From NCBI GenBank assembly GCA_903858055.1, contig CAIOHM010000097.1, forward strand, positions 1-8,735: a stretch of DNA of 8,735 nt, read 5' to 3'. The stretch is from an uncultured delta proteobacterium (GTDB lineage Bacteria; Myxococcota_A; Polyangia; Polyangiales; Polyangiaceae). How positions within the stretch are numbered: position 1 is the stretch's first letter; each line of letters begins with the position of its first letter. The notes beneath the pieces are model-generated. The model was not told the DNA's origin. It did no database searches and was given only the letters and a program-made list of their open reading frames with translations. This document shows positions 1 to 7,751 of this stretch, piece by piece. The position numbers and the translations under genes are program-made.

Positions 1-1568
<1,568 letters not shown>

Positions 1569-1590
<22 letters not shown>

Positions 1591-2636
1591 GCTTCGCGCA
1601 GGAGCGCGCACGCCTCCGGTGTGACCTGGGCCACGCGGAACAGCGCCTCGTCGCCTGGCGTCACGGCGAGGTGGTCGCGCACGCGTAGGTACTGAGCCAC
1701 GTAAGCCGCCTCGCGCCCGAGGCCGGGGTGCACCCCCATGCTTCCGCGAAAGAGGCGCTCGGCGAGGGCGTAGGACTGCGGGCGTGTGAAGCCCGCTTCC
1801 TCCTCGAGTGCGCGCCGCACCGCGCTGAAATCGTCGCCTCCACGCATGCGCGCCGCGGCGATCGTGCGCCACGCGAGCTCGTGCTTTCGCGTGGACGTGA
1901 GGTGCCCTGCGCGCTCTTCGCAGAGGATCGCCCAGCCCTCCTGCGCGTCGGTGCCTCCCGCGCTGCCGATGCCGGCGAGCAGGTTATTCGCTCGTGTTCC
2001 TGCGACGCGAGGCCTCACGTGCCCCTCGATCTCGTGTGCGACCGTGCGTGCGAGCGCCTCTTCGGTGATGAGCCGATCGGCGGCCACGGCGACGAAGCCT
2101 TCACCCGTCGCCGCCAGCGCCGCCATCGCGGGCCGTACGAGCACGGGCCAGTCGATGCGAAGCGCCGCCAAGCGCTCGCGAAGCGCGGTCTCGAGGGTCG
2201 CTCCGGGCCCTGAGGTGAGCACGTGCGCGGGCTCGGCGCTGGGTCGCTCGGTGGCCCATGCGCGGGCCACGAGGAGCGCCGCATCGAGTGGGTACCGCAG
2301 CGGGGCGAGGCGCTCGGCGAAGGTGCGCGTGCCTACGCACGTGGCGAGGCGTGTGTGCGCGAGAAGCTCGTCGGCGCGCGCGGCGTAAAGCGTGGCGAGG
2401 GAGGAAGGGGTGAGATCGGCGACCGCGCGGCGCAGGGCCACGAGCGCAAGCTCGCGCTCGCGGAGATCGACCTTGGCATAGGTCCACGCAGGGGTGTGAA
2501 CGCCATCGCGACACCGGGCGCGCTCCGCCGCGGCGTTCGTCGGCACCACCGCCTGGGCGAGCGGGCACGACGCGGCCGCACGGCGGAGCGCCTCCCGCAA
2601 CGGGGCCAGGGCGGGGGAGGCTCGGCGGTCGATCAT
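1569..2636 (-). CDS. DUF1704 / MATCAP-like zinc carboxypeptidase (QEGLA-motif protein)
   Basis: A 355-residue protein of the DUF1704 family, often named flavohemoglobin expression-modulating QEGLA-motif or tyrosine/phenylalanine carboxypeptidase-domain protein. The eukaryotic relatives (MATCAP) are metallopeptidases that remove C-terminal tyrosine from tubulin; the bacterial substrate is not known to me. The zinc site is visible: HEIEGH at residues 201-206 (HExxxH: His201, Glu202, His206) and DAQEGWAIL at 230-238, whose Glu233 should be the third ligand; the family's QEGLA reads QEGWA here. Near the C-terminus, LFRGSMGVHP and REAAYVAQYL match the usual family ending. No signal peptide or membrane segment is evident, so it is probably cytoplasmic. 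I chose ATG at 2636 because the frame upstream translates AT-rich intergenic sequence with no family similarity; a TTG at 2825 would add 63 unconvincing residues. The ribosome binding site is weak. The stop TAA lies inside the end of metH. Confidence 0.88.
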
Positions 2637-2646
2637 GCGCGCCCGC

Positions 2647-2655
2647 CTGGTAGCA
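2647..2655 (-). promoter_or_regulatory. Possible extended -10 of the metallopeptidase gene
   Basis: Read on the minus strand, TGCTACCAG matches the TGn extended -10 followed by a TAnnnN hexamer. It ends 10 nt before the ATG at 2636, so transcription would begin only a few bases before the start codon. No good -35 hexamer is visible. It resembles the extended -10 at 4261-4269 on the other strand. This is an inference from pattern only. Confidence 0.3.
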
Positions 2656-2722
2656 GGCTGCGCGCAAAAGCGCGAACCGGTGAGCGCACCGGGCCCGAGC
2701 GCCCCGCACGTAGCCGTATGTT

Positions 2723-2749
2723 CGAAAATAGACCTCGTATGCATTTTCG
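2723..2749. promoter_or_regulatory. Inverted repeat CGAAAAT-N13-ATTTTCG, operator candidate
   Basis: Perfect 7-bp arms CGAAAAT (2723-2729) and ATTTTCG (2743-2749) are separated by 13 nt, so the half-site centres are 20 bp apart, close to two helical turns. It sits in the only AT-rich island of the divergent promoter region and overlaps possible -10 hexamers. This geometry suits a dimeric repressor or activator bound on one DNA face. The regulator is unknown and no regulator gene lies in the window. Confidence 0.4.
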
Positions 2750-2890
2750 GCGCTCCGCGTTCACCGTGGCAACCCGGCAACGCGAGGGGGCGAGGGTTGG
2801 CGGGGGCAGCCGATCGCGGTTGCAAGGCGGAGCAAGGGCGTCGACCATGAGGGCTCGATTGCGCACCGGAGTCGCGGTCCAGGGGAAGCC

Positions 2891-4201
2891 ATGAAGAAGA
2901 ACTACGTCCTCGACACGAACGTCCTCCTCCACGATCCCAAGGCCATCTTTCGCTTCGAAGACAACCACGTCGTCATCCCGATCTTCGTCATCGAGGAGAT
3001 CGATCAGTTCAAGCGCGAAGCGAGCGAGCGCGGGCGCAACGCGCGCCACGTGACGCGCCTCCTCGACGAGCTCCGTGAACGTGGCTCCCTCTCGCGCGGC
3101 GTGGCCCTCGACGGCGGCGGGCACCTCACCGTGGCCGTCCCCGCGAAGCGCCCCGAGCTCCCGAGCGCCATCGACAAGACCGCGATGGACGCGGCCATCC
3201 TGCAAACGGCTTTCGACGTGCGCACGGCCGATCCGCAAGCGCCGACGATCTTCGTCACGATGGACACGAACCTCCGCATCCGTGCGGACGCGCTGGGCTT
3301 GCCCGCCGAGACCTACGAGAACCAGCGTGTCGACATCGACGACGCCCTCGAGCCGGGCCTTCGTGACGTACCGGTCGACGGCGAGGTCGTCGACGCGTTC
3401 TTCCGCGATGGCCACGTGCCCCTCGAGCTCGATCACGTGCGCCCGAACGGCGGCGTCGTGCTGCATGACCGTGCGAACCCGAACCACACGGCCCTCGGTC
3501 GTTACGACGGGCCGAAGAAACACGTGGTCGCGCTGCGCGTGCCGCGGGACGGCGTGATGGGCCTCAGGCCGCGCAACAAAGAGCAAGCGTTCGCGCTCGA
3601 CGTCCTCCTCGACGACTCGATCCGCATCGTCACCCTCGCGGGCAAGGCGGGCACCGGCAAGACCCTCCTCGCGCTCGCGGCGGGCCTCAAGCGCTGCGTC
3701 GAAGACGGCACCTACACGCGCGTGCTCGTCTCGCGCCCGGTCATGCCCCTCGGCCGCGACATCGGCTTTCTGCCCGGCGACGTCGACGAGAAGCTCAACC
3801 CGTGGATGCAGCCGATCTTCGACAACCTCGAGATGATCTTCAGCGCGGGGAACAAGAAAGGGAGCCGTGCGTACGCGGATCTCATCGCCTCGGGTCAGGT
3901 GCAAGTCGAGCCGCTGACCTACATTCGCGGTCGCTCGCTGCCGCAGCAGTACATCATCGTCGACGAAGCGCAGAACCTCACGCCGCACGAGGTGAAGACG
4001 ATCATCACGCGCGCCGGCGACGGCACGAAGATCGTCCTCACCGGCGACACGAACCAGATCGACAATCCCTTCCTCGACGCGGCGTCGAACGGCCTCTCCG
4101 TCGTCGCCGATCGCTTCCGCGGTCAAGTGCTCGCAGGGCACATCGTGCTCTCGAAGGGCGAACGCAGCGAACTCGCGGAGCTCGCGGCGAACCTCCTCTG
4201 A
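2891..4201 (+). CDS. phoH2: PIN-PhoH fusion ATPase (YlaK/PhoH2-type)
   Basis: A 436-residue two-domain cytoplasmic protein. The N-terminal PIN ribonuclease domain (about 1-150) shows the metal-binding acidic set: VLDTNVLL (Asp8), VIEEIDQFK (Glu35/Glu36), TAMDAAIL (Asp100) and VTMDTNLRI (Asp125). The C-terminal PhoH P-loop ATPase (about 225-436) has Walker A GKAGTGKT at 251-258, SRPVMPLGRDIGFLPGD at 281-297, Walker B YIIVDEAQN at 354-362 and TGDTNQID at 384-391. Characterised mycobacterial PhoH2 proteins with this architecture combine ATP-dependent RNA unwinding and RNase activity. In many PhoH2 loci a small antitoxin-like gene precedes phoH2; none is seen here. All catalytic motifs are intact and the length is typical. 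ATG 2891 is preceded by a good ribosome binding site, AGGGGA at 2881-2886. It is followed by a 93-nt gap and stands alone or leads the next gene. Confidence 0.94.
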   Translation: MKKNYVLDTNVLLHDPKAIFRFEDNHVVIPIFVIEEIDQFKREASERGRNARHVTRLLDELRERGSLSRGVALDGGGHLTVAVPAKRPELPSAIDKTAMDAAILQTAFDVRTADPQAPTIFVTMDTNLRIRADALGLPAETYENQRVDIDDALEPGLRDVPVDGEVVDAFFRDGHVPLELDHVRPNGGVVLHDRANPNHTALGRYDGPKKHVVALRVPRDGVMGLRPRNKEQAFALDVLLDDSIRIVTLAGKAGTGKTLLALAAGLKRCVEDGTYTRVLVSRPVMPLGRDIGFLPGDVDEKLNPWMQPIFDNLEMIFSAGNKKGSRAYADLIASGQVQVEPLTYIRGRSLPQQYIIVDEAQNLTPHEVKTIITRAGDGTKIVLTGDTNQIDNPFLDAASNGLSVVADRFRGQVLAGHIVLSKGERSELAELAANLL

Positions 4202-4294
4202 CCTCGCGAAAGCGGCGGCGCGCGATGACCTGAAGCGATCTCCCCGAACGGGCCGAAAGGTGTTACCGTTCGCGCGTTTCAAGACGGAGAAGAC
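4202..4294. other. Short intergenic gap after the phoH-like gene
   Basis: A small inverted repeat, TCGCG (4204-4208) and CGCGA (4221-4225) with a 12-nt loop, follows the stop codon. It has no T-tract and is too weak to call a terminator with confidence. The rest carries the promoter and ribosome binding site of the next gene. Confidence 0.3.
4261..4269 (+). promoter_or_regulatory. Extended -10 promoter element, TGTTACCGT
   Basis: TG, one base, then TACCGT matches an extended -10 (TGnTAnnnT). It lies 25 nt before ATG 4295, giving a predicted leader of about 19 nt that includes the ribosome binding site GGAGA at 4286-4290. No clear TTGACA-like -35 is visible, as expected for extended -10 promoters. 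It suggests the downstream gene has its own promoter. Confidence 0.4.
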
Positions 4295-5179
4295 ATGGCG
4301 AAGGCGGCAACCAAGACGACGGTGAAGCGCACGGACTCGACGGCCGCGAGCATCAAGCGCGCGACGCCCTCGAAGGCGCCGAGCCGACTCGCGAAACCCT
4401 CGCGAGCCCCATCGGAGGCTCCCGAGGAGTTCGAGCCGCAGACGCGGGTCGTCTTCAACCTCGACGAGGCGATCCGTTCCCTCTCGCCCGACGTCGCCTG
4501 GCTCCCGCCCGAGGTCCCGGTCGACCTCATCGTTCGTGAGGCCGAGCAGGTCGCGCGGGCGGCGCGTGCGCACCGCAACAAGATGCGCAAGCTCCCCACG
4601 AAGATCGACTTCCTCGACACGCTCGAGCCTCGCGCCCACGCGCTGGCCGCCGCGGACGAAGAGTACCGCGCCGCACGCCTCGCGCGCCTCAAGGCGGACC
4701 TTCGCCCGCTGCGCGAAGAGGCCGAGGTCCTGAAGCGCGAACTCCTCACCGCCGCGCAGTTCCTCCTCCGCGACGAGCCGCAGATCCTCGCGCAGCTCTC
4801 GGCTGTCAGCGACGGTGACGCCCTCGACGACCTCGTCGAAGACCTCAACGTGCTCGTGACCATCGCCAAGTCGCGCCCGAGCAAGTTCTCGATCGTCGAC
4901 CTCACGGGCGGCACGCAAAAGGCCATTGCCCGCGCGAAAGAGATCGCCACGCGTCTCGCGACCGAGTGCGAGGGCGAGCGCCACGACGACGCCGTGATGT
5001 CGGCCATGCGCAAGCGCAACCGTTGCTACGCGCTCGTGGTCCAGGCCCTCGAGGAAGTGCGAGCGGTTGCCCGATTCTACTTCCGCAACCAGCCCGATCA
5101 GCTGCTGCCCTTCGGCTTCGTCTACCGGGTAACCGGTCGCGGCCGCAGCCGCTACGCCGTGCCCACCCAGGCCGGTTGA
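4295..5179 (+). CDS. Unrecognised protein with a basic Lys/Ala/Pro/Ser N-terminal tail
   Basis: A 294-residue protein that I cannot assign to a family. Residues 1-45 are low-complexity and basic (repeated AK, KAPS, KPSRAPS), resembling histone H1-like or other nucleic-acid-binding tails. Residues 50 to about 75 hold a short ordered stretch (RVVFNLDEAIRSLSP). Residues about 78-165 are helical and charge-rich with coiled-coil character (EEYRAARLARLKADLRPLRE and following). A second helical block runs to about 265, and the C-terminus has FYFRNQPDQLLPFGFVYR, a pattern I associate loosely with uncharacterised helical proteins of large-genome myxobacteria (from memory, unverified). There is no signal peptide or membrane segment. 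ATG 4295 is supported by GGAGA at 4286-4290 and an extended -10 just upstream. Codon use matches its neighbours. A role in DNA or RNA binding is only a guess from the tail. Confidence 0.8.
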   Translation: MAKAATKTTVKRTDSTAASIKRATPSKAPSRLAKPSRAPSEAPEEFEPQTRVVFNLDEAIRSLSPDVAWLPPEVPVDLIVREAEQVARAARAHRNKMRKLPTKIDFLDTLEPRAHALAAADEEYRAARLARLKADLRPLREEAEVLKRELLTAAQFLLRDEPQILAQLSAVSDGDALDDLVEDLNVLVTIAKSRPSKFSIVDLTGGTQKAIARAKEIATRLATECEGERHDDAVMSAMRKRNRCYALVVQALEEVRAVARFYFRNQPDQLLPFGFVYRVTGRGRSRYAVPTQAG

Positions 5180-5193
5180 TCCCACGGGTCGCG

Positions 5194-5229
5194 GCGGTCC
5201 GTGTCACCGAATGGGTGACGCGGGGCCGC
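5194..5229 (+). terminator. Strong stem-loop after the 4295-5179 gene, terminator candidate
   Basis: Bases 5194-5208 pair with 5214-5229 to give 15 base pairs, two of them G-U, with one bulged G at 5225 and a 5-nt loop (5209-5213). The core GTCACC/GGTGAC is perfect. The stem begins 14 nt after the stop codon and ends 50 nt before the next start, upstream of that gene's promoter-like hexamer. No T-tract follows, so it may act as a weak intrinsic terminator or an mRNA 3'-end stabiliser rather than a classical one. Confidence 0.55.
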
Positions 5230-5255
5230 TGAATAGTGGCGCCGAAAAAGTCGTC

Positions 5256-5261
5256 TATGGT
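5256..5261 (+). promoter_or_regulatory. -10 hexamer TATGGT
   Basis: TATGGT matches TATAAT at four of six positions and lies 18 nt before ATG 5280. The predicted transcript would start near 5268, at the ribosome binding site AGGAG (5269-5273), so the leader would be about 12 nt. The -35 region (about 5233-5238) is poor. Together with the upstream stem-loop it suggests a new transcription unit. Confidence 0.4.
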
Positions 5262-5279
5262 TTGTTCCAGGAGCAAGCC

Positions 5280-5990
5280 ATGCGTTCGACCTTCTTCGCA
5301 GCCACCCTCACCACGGTTCTCGCGTTTTCGGCGGTCTCCCCCGCCGCGGACGTGGGGGTCATCCCGAAGCTTGCGGATCTCGCGGCCATGAAGCCGGTCC
5401 CTGCGGCCACCTTCGTGCCGCGTCCCTTCGAAGTCGAGGGCCTCAAGGCCGGAGCTCCCGCGGTCCGTTCGAACTGGGTGATGCCCGGCCAGCGCGAGCG
5501 CTACGGGCACGCGGTAGGGATCGTCGAGGCGCCGATCGCCACGGTGCGTACGCAGGTCTCGACGTTTGCACAGTACAAGGACCTCGTCCCCTCGAAGTTC
5601 AACACGGCGCGCGTGGTGCGCAAGAAGGCGCCCGAGACCGACCTCTACGTCCAGGTTCCGCTCAAGATCGGCGGCATCGTGCTTTGGGGCGTCACGCGCT
5701 TCCAGGCGCTCCACGCGATCGAGGGCAGCGACGAGGGCGGTGGTGAGGTCGAGGTGCTCGAGGGGCGGCTGCTCACGGGAAACTTCTCACAGTTTCACCT
5801 CGTGTGGACCCTCAAGGCCGTGGACGAGACCCACACGGCGCTCTCGTGCGACATGCTGCTCGGCCTGGACGTGCCCGCGCCGCAAGGCGCCGTGGACGAA
5901 GAGCTTCGCGACGCGTGCGGTCAAGGCGTCGACGCGGTCCTCGAGAAGAGCAAGCTGCTCGGGGTGAAGGTCGCCGAGGCGAAGAAGTGA
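5280..5990 (+). CDS. Exported SRPBCC/START-like domain protein
   Basis: A 236-residue protein with a clear Sec-type signal peptide: MRSTFF, a hydrophobic core AATLTTVLAFSAV, and likely cleavage after SPA near residue 22. The mature part (about 68-236) looks like an SRPBCC (polyketide cyclase/START-like) beta-helix-grip domain: a strand with GHAVGIVEAPIATVRTQV, then FAQYKDLVPSKFNTARVV, two central strands and a final long helix (GAVDEELRDACGQGVDAVLE). Such folds bind lipids or other hydrophobic ligands; the ligand here is unknown. The protein is presumably periplasmic. An in-frame ATG at 5211 lies inside the upstream stem-loop and would bury the signal peptide, so I chose ATG 5280, which has AGGAG at 5269-5273. 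Its stop overlaps the GTG start of the next gene, so the two are probably co-translated. The family call rests on pattern rather than an exact motif. Confidence 0.85.
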   Translation: MRSTFFAATLTTVLAFSAVSPAADVGVIPKLADLAAMKPVPAATFVPRPFEVEGLKAGAPAVRSNWVMPGQRERYGHAVGIVEAPIATVRTQVSTFAQYKDLVPSKFNTARVVRKKAPETDLYVQVPLKIGGIVLWGVTRFQALHAIEGSDEGGGEVEVLEGRLLTGNFSQFHLVWTLKAVDETHTALSCDMLLGLDVPAPQGAVDEELRDACGQGVDAVLEKSKLLGVKVAEAKK

Positions 5991-6421
5991 CACGGCGCGC
6001 GGCGCTGGGGGCCGATGATCACGGCCCCCTCGTCGATGCGGTCGCGGGGATCCTCGCCGAACTCGGCTACGAGGTCGTCCGCGCGGGTCCAGGGCCTTGG
6101 GGCTCCGTGGCGCGCGCGACGGCCGAGCGGGTGGCCGCCGGGGACGTGAGCTTCGCTGTGCTCTGCTGCTGGACGGGCACCGGCGTGAGCATCGTCGCGA
6201 ACAAGGTCGCGGGCGTCCGCGCGGCGCTCTGCGTGGACGCGCCCACCGCTGCCGGGGCGCGCGCGTGGAACGACGCCAACGTGCTCTGCCTCTCGATGCG
6301 CCTCACGACCCCGCACGTCGCCAAAGAAATCGTCGCGGCGTGGGTCGAGACCGCGTACGCGGCGAGTGAGGGCGAAAGCCTTGCGTGCATCGCCGACCTC
6401 GACGCCGGTCGCGTTCGATAA
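5987..6421 (+). CDS. RpiB/LacA/LacB-family protein with altered active site
   Basis: A 144-residue protein of the RpiB/LacAB sugar-phosphate isomerase fold, whose known members interconvert aldose and ketose phosphates in the cytoplasm. GTG 5987 is chosen because it overlaps the preceding stop as GTGA and places the first strand (RRAALGADDHG) at the N-terminus, the normal family layout; the frame upstream is antisense-like Arg/Gly-rich sequence. The core CCWTGTGVSIVANKVAGVRA (60-79) aligns with E. coli RpiB CGTGVGISIAANKFAGIRA, so Cys61 matches the catalytic Cys66. However, Gly67 is replaced by Trp62, the catalytic His99 of HND by Trp94 (WNDAN, 94-98), and His10 by Asp11. From memory, CWTGTG and WNDAN recur in a subgroup of RpiB-like proteins, so this is probably a divergent subfamily rather than a decayed gene. 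Its substrate is uncertain. Confidence 0.85.
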   Translation: MTRRAALGADDHGPLVDAVAGILAELGYEVVRAGPGPWGSVARATAERVAAGDVSFAVLCCWTGTGVSIVANKVAGVRAALCVDAPTAAGARAWNDANVLCLSMRLTTPHVAKEIVAAWVETAYAASEGESLACIADLDAGRVR

Positions 6422-6448
6422 CGCTTTTCTCGGCGCGGGCGAGGCTCC

Positions 6449-6454
6449 TAAGCT
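6449..6454 (+). promoter_or_regulatory. -10 hexamer TAAGCT, possible leaderless promoter
   Basis: TAAGCT fits TAnnnT and ends 7 nt before ATG 6462, so transcription would begin at about 6460-6462, at or beside the start codon. No Shine-Dalgarno sequence is seen between it and the ATG. A short AT stretch (CTTTTCT, 6424-6430) lies where a -35 element would be. Pattern-based inference. Confidence 0.4.
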
Positions 6455-6461
6455 CCGCAGA

Positions 6462-6842
6462 ATGCCGCGTCATGTCTTGCCCGAGTCGTCGCTTCACCCC
6501 GCCATCCGCGACCACGTCGCGAACCTGAACCGCGACCTCGTCGAAGAGGTCCAGCAGGCCGTCGCGGCGAACGACATCGTGGTGGTGGGCATGCGCCAGA
6601 ACCCCGCTCCCAAGCGCGCGTGCAAGCTCCTCAAGGAGGCTGGCATCCCTCACACGTACCTCGAATACGGGTCGTACCTCGGCGAGTGGCGCCGCCGGAA
6701 CGCGCTCAAGATGTGGAGCGGCTGGCCCACCTTCCCCATGGTCTTCGTGCGTGGCGTGCTCGTAGGCGGCGCGAGCGACCTCGCGAAGCTCATCGCCTCC
6801 GGCGAGCTCAAGGCGCTCCTCGCGGCCGAGCGCGCGTCGTGA
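6462..6842 (+). CDS. Glutaredoxin-fold protein lacking the CGFS/CPYC active site
   Basis: A 126-residue protein resembling monothiol (Grx4-type) glutaredoxins, which bind glutathione and carry Fe-S clusters in the cytoplasm. The second half is convincing: KMWSGWPTFPMVFVRGVLVGGASDL (83-107) matches the Grx WPTFP segment with its cis-proline (Pro92), the G-x-L-hydrophobic-GG strand turn and the downstream Asp that contacts glutathione. The first half has VVVGMRQNPAP at 40-50, where Grx proteins read MKGTP before CGFS. In place of CGFS it has ACKL (53-56), so the only cysteine, Cys54, is one position off the usual one. LEYGSYLGEWRRR follows (67-79). It may therefore bind glutathione without normal redox chemistry. 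An upstream in-frame ATG at 6366 lies within the preceding gene and adds 32 unrelated residues, so ATG 6462 is preferred. Its stop overlaps the next start. Confidence 0.85.
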   Translation: MPRHVLPESSLHPAIRDHVANLNRDLVEEVQQAVAANDIVVVGMRQNPAPKRACKLLKEAGIPHTYLEYGSYLGEWRRRNALKMWSGWPTFPMVFVRGVLVGGASDLAKLIASGELKALLAAERAS

Positions 6843-7738
6843 CCGCCGAGCTCGCAGCGTGGAAGAAGGCGGGCACCTTCCGCCTCCACCGCGGCCATCG
6901 CGTCTTCTTCCGCGACGAGAGCGAGGGGCCGGTGCTGCTCATCCTCCACGGCTTCCCGTCGGCCTCGTTCGACTTCGCGCCGCTCTGGTCGGACCTCACC
7001 GTGCGCTTCCGCGTCGTCACGCTCGACCTCCTCGGCTTCGGCTTCTCCGAGAAGCCCCCGAAGTACCCCTACAGCTTGAAGGACCAGGCGAACCTCGTCG
7101 AAGCGCTCGGCAAGCAGCTCGGCCTCAAAGAAGTGCACGTGCTCGCGCACGACTACGGTGTCTCGGTCGCGCAAGAGCTCATCGCGCGCATGAAGGAAGC
7201 CAACGAGCATACGCCGTACGTGCTTCGTATTGCCTCCGTATGTTACCTGAATGGTGGGCTCTTTCCCGAAATGCACCGGCCGCGTCTCGCGCAGAAGCTC
7301 CTCGCGGGGCCGCTCGGCTCGTTCATCGCGAAGCTCGTCGGGAAGAAGTCGTTCGCGCGCAGCTTGCAGGGCGTCTTCGGCCTCGAGACGCAGCCGAGCG
7401 CCGCGTTCCTCGACGACACCTGGGAGCTCCTCGAGCACGAGCAGGGGCGTGCCGTCCTCCCGAAGCTCCTCGGCTACATGCAGGAGCGCGTGGAAGAGCG
7501 CGAGCGCTGGGTCGACGCCGTGGTGAACTGCCCGGTGCCCATGCGCCTCATCAACGGCACCGCCGACCCGGTCTCGGGCGGACACCTCGCGGACCGCTTC
7601 GCTGCGCAGGTCGACAAGGCCGACGTGGTGCGGCTCGAGCGTATCGGTCACTACCCGCAGATCGAGGCCCCCGAGCAGGTCGCGAAGGCGTTCTTCGACT
7701 TCCACGATCGCCTCGGTACGTCGCTCTTCTCCTCGTGA
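6839..7738 (+). CDS. MEST-like alpha/beta hydrolase (Asp nucleophile)
   Basis: A 299-residue alpha/beta hydrolase. Landmarks: oxyanion-hole loop ILHGFPSASFDF (35-46), DLLGFGFSEKP (63-73), nucleophile elbow VLAHDYGVSVAQEL (101-114) with Asp105, general acid Asp243 in INGTADPV, and His271 in IGHYPQIEAPEQ. An Asp nucleophile in HDYG is typical of epoxide hydrolases and haloalkane dehalogenases, not of esterases or MhpC-type C-C hydrolases, which use Ser. The cap region with LNGGLFPEMHRPRLAQKLL (137-155) closely resembles vertebrate MEST/PEG1 (NGGIFPETHRPLLLQKLL, recalled), as do HYPQIE and the QERxxxRxRWV region, so MEST-like hydrolase is the most specific name. Its substrate is unknown. No signal peptide is visible. 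GTG 6839 overlaps the glutaredoxin-like stop as GTGA; the frame further upstream is Arg-rich shadow sequence. The gene is followed 13 nt later by the dioxygenase. Confidence 0.9.
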   Translation: MTAELAAWKKAGTFRLHRGHRVFFRDESEGPVLLILHGFPSASFDFAPLWSDLTVRFRVVTLDLLGFGFSEKPPKYPYSLKDQANLVEALGKQLGLKEVHVLAHDYGVSVAQELIARMKEANEHTPYVLRIASVCYLNGGLFPEMHRPRLAQKLLAGPLGSFIAKLVGKKSFARSLQGVFGLETQPSAAFLDDTWELLEHEQGRAVLPKLLGYMQERVEERERWVDAVVNCPVPMRLINGTADPVSGGHLADRFAAQVDKADVVRLERIGHYPQIEAPEQVAKAFFDFHDRLGTSLFSS

Positions 7739-7751
7739 AGTGGCCTCGACC

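Larger units (their letters stand above)
2637..2890. other. Divergent intergenic region (254 bp)
   Basis: This region separates the minus-strand metallopeptidase gene from the plus-strand phoH-like gene and should hold both promoters. Most of it is GC-rich like the genes, but 2711-2749 is a distinct AT-rich island containing two copies of GTATG (2716-2720 and 2738-2742), the hexamer TATGTT (2717-2722, a possible plus-strand -10) and a 7-bp inverted repeat. From 2750 to 2880 I see no convincing gene, RNA or hairpin. Short open frames crossing it have no plausible protein composition. If the phoH-like gene is transcribed from the AT island, its leader would be about 140-160 nt. Confidence 0.55.

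Noticed and set aside
2891..5179. PhoH2-type toxin-antitoxin locus
   Set aside because: No small antitoxin-like gene precedes the PIN-PhoH gene; upstream is 254 bp of non-coding DNA and then a divergent peptidase gene.
2633..5185. An 850-codon open frame on the minus strand, antisense to the phoH-like gene and its downstream neighbour
   Set aside because: High-GC DNA often leaves long antisense frames open. The translation is a Glu/Arg/Val/Leu-biased mix without motifs, while the plus strand encodes a clear PIN-PhoH protein with a good ribosome binding site.
5211..5279. Upstream ATG extension of the exported SRPBCC-like protein
   Set aside because: It lies in a stem-loop, would hide the signal peptide, and lacks the ribosome binding site that precedes ATG 5280.
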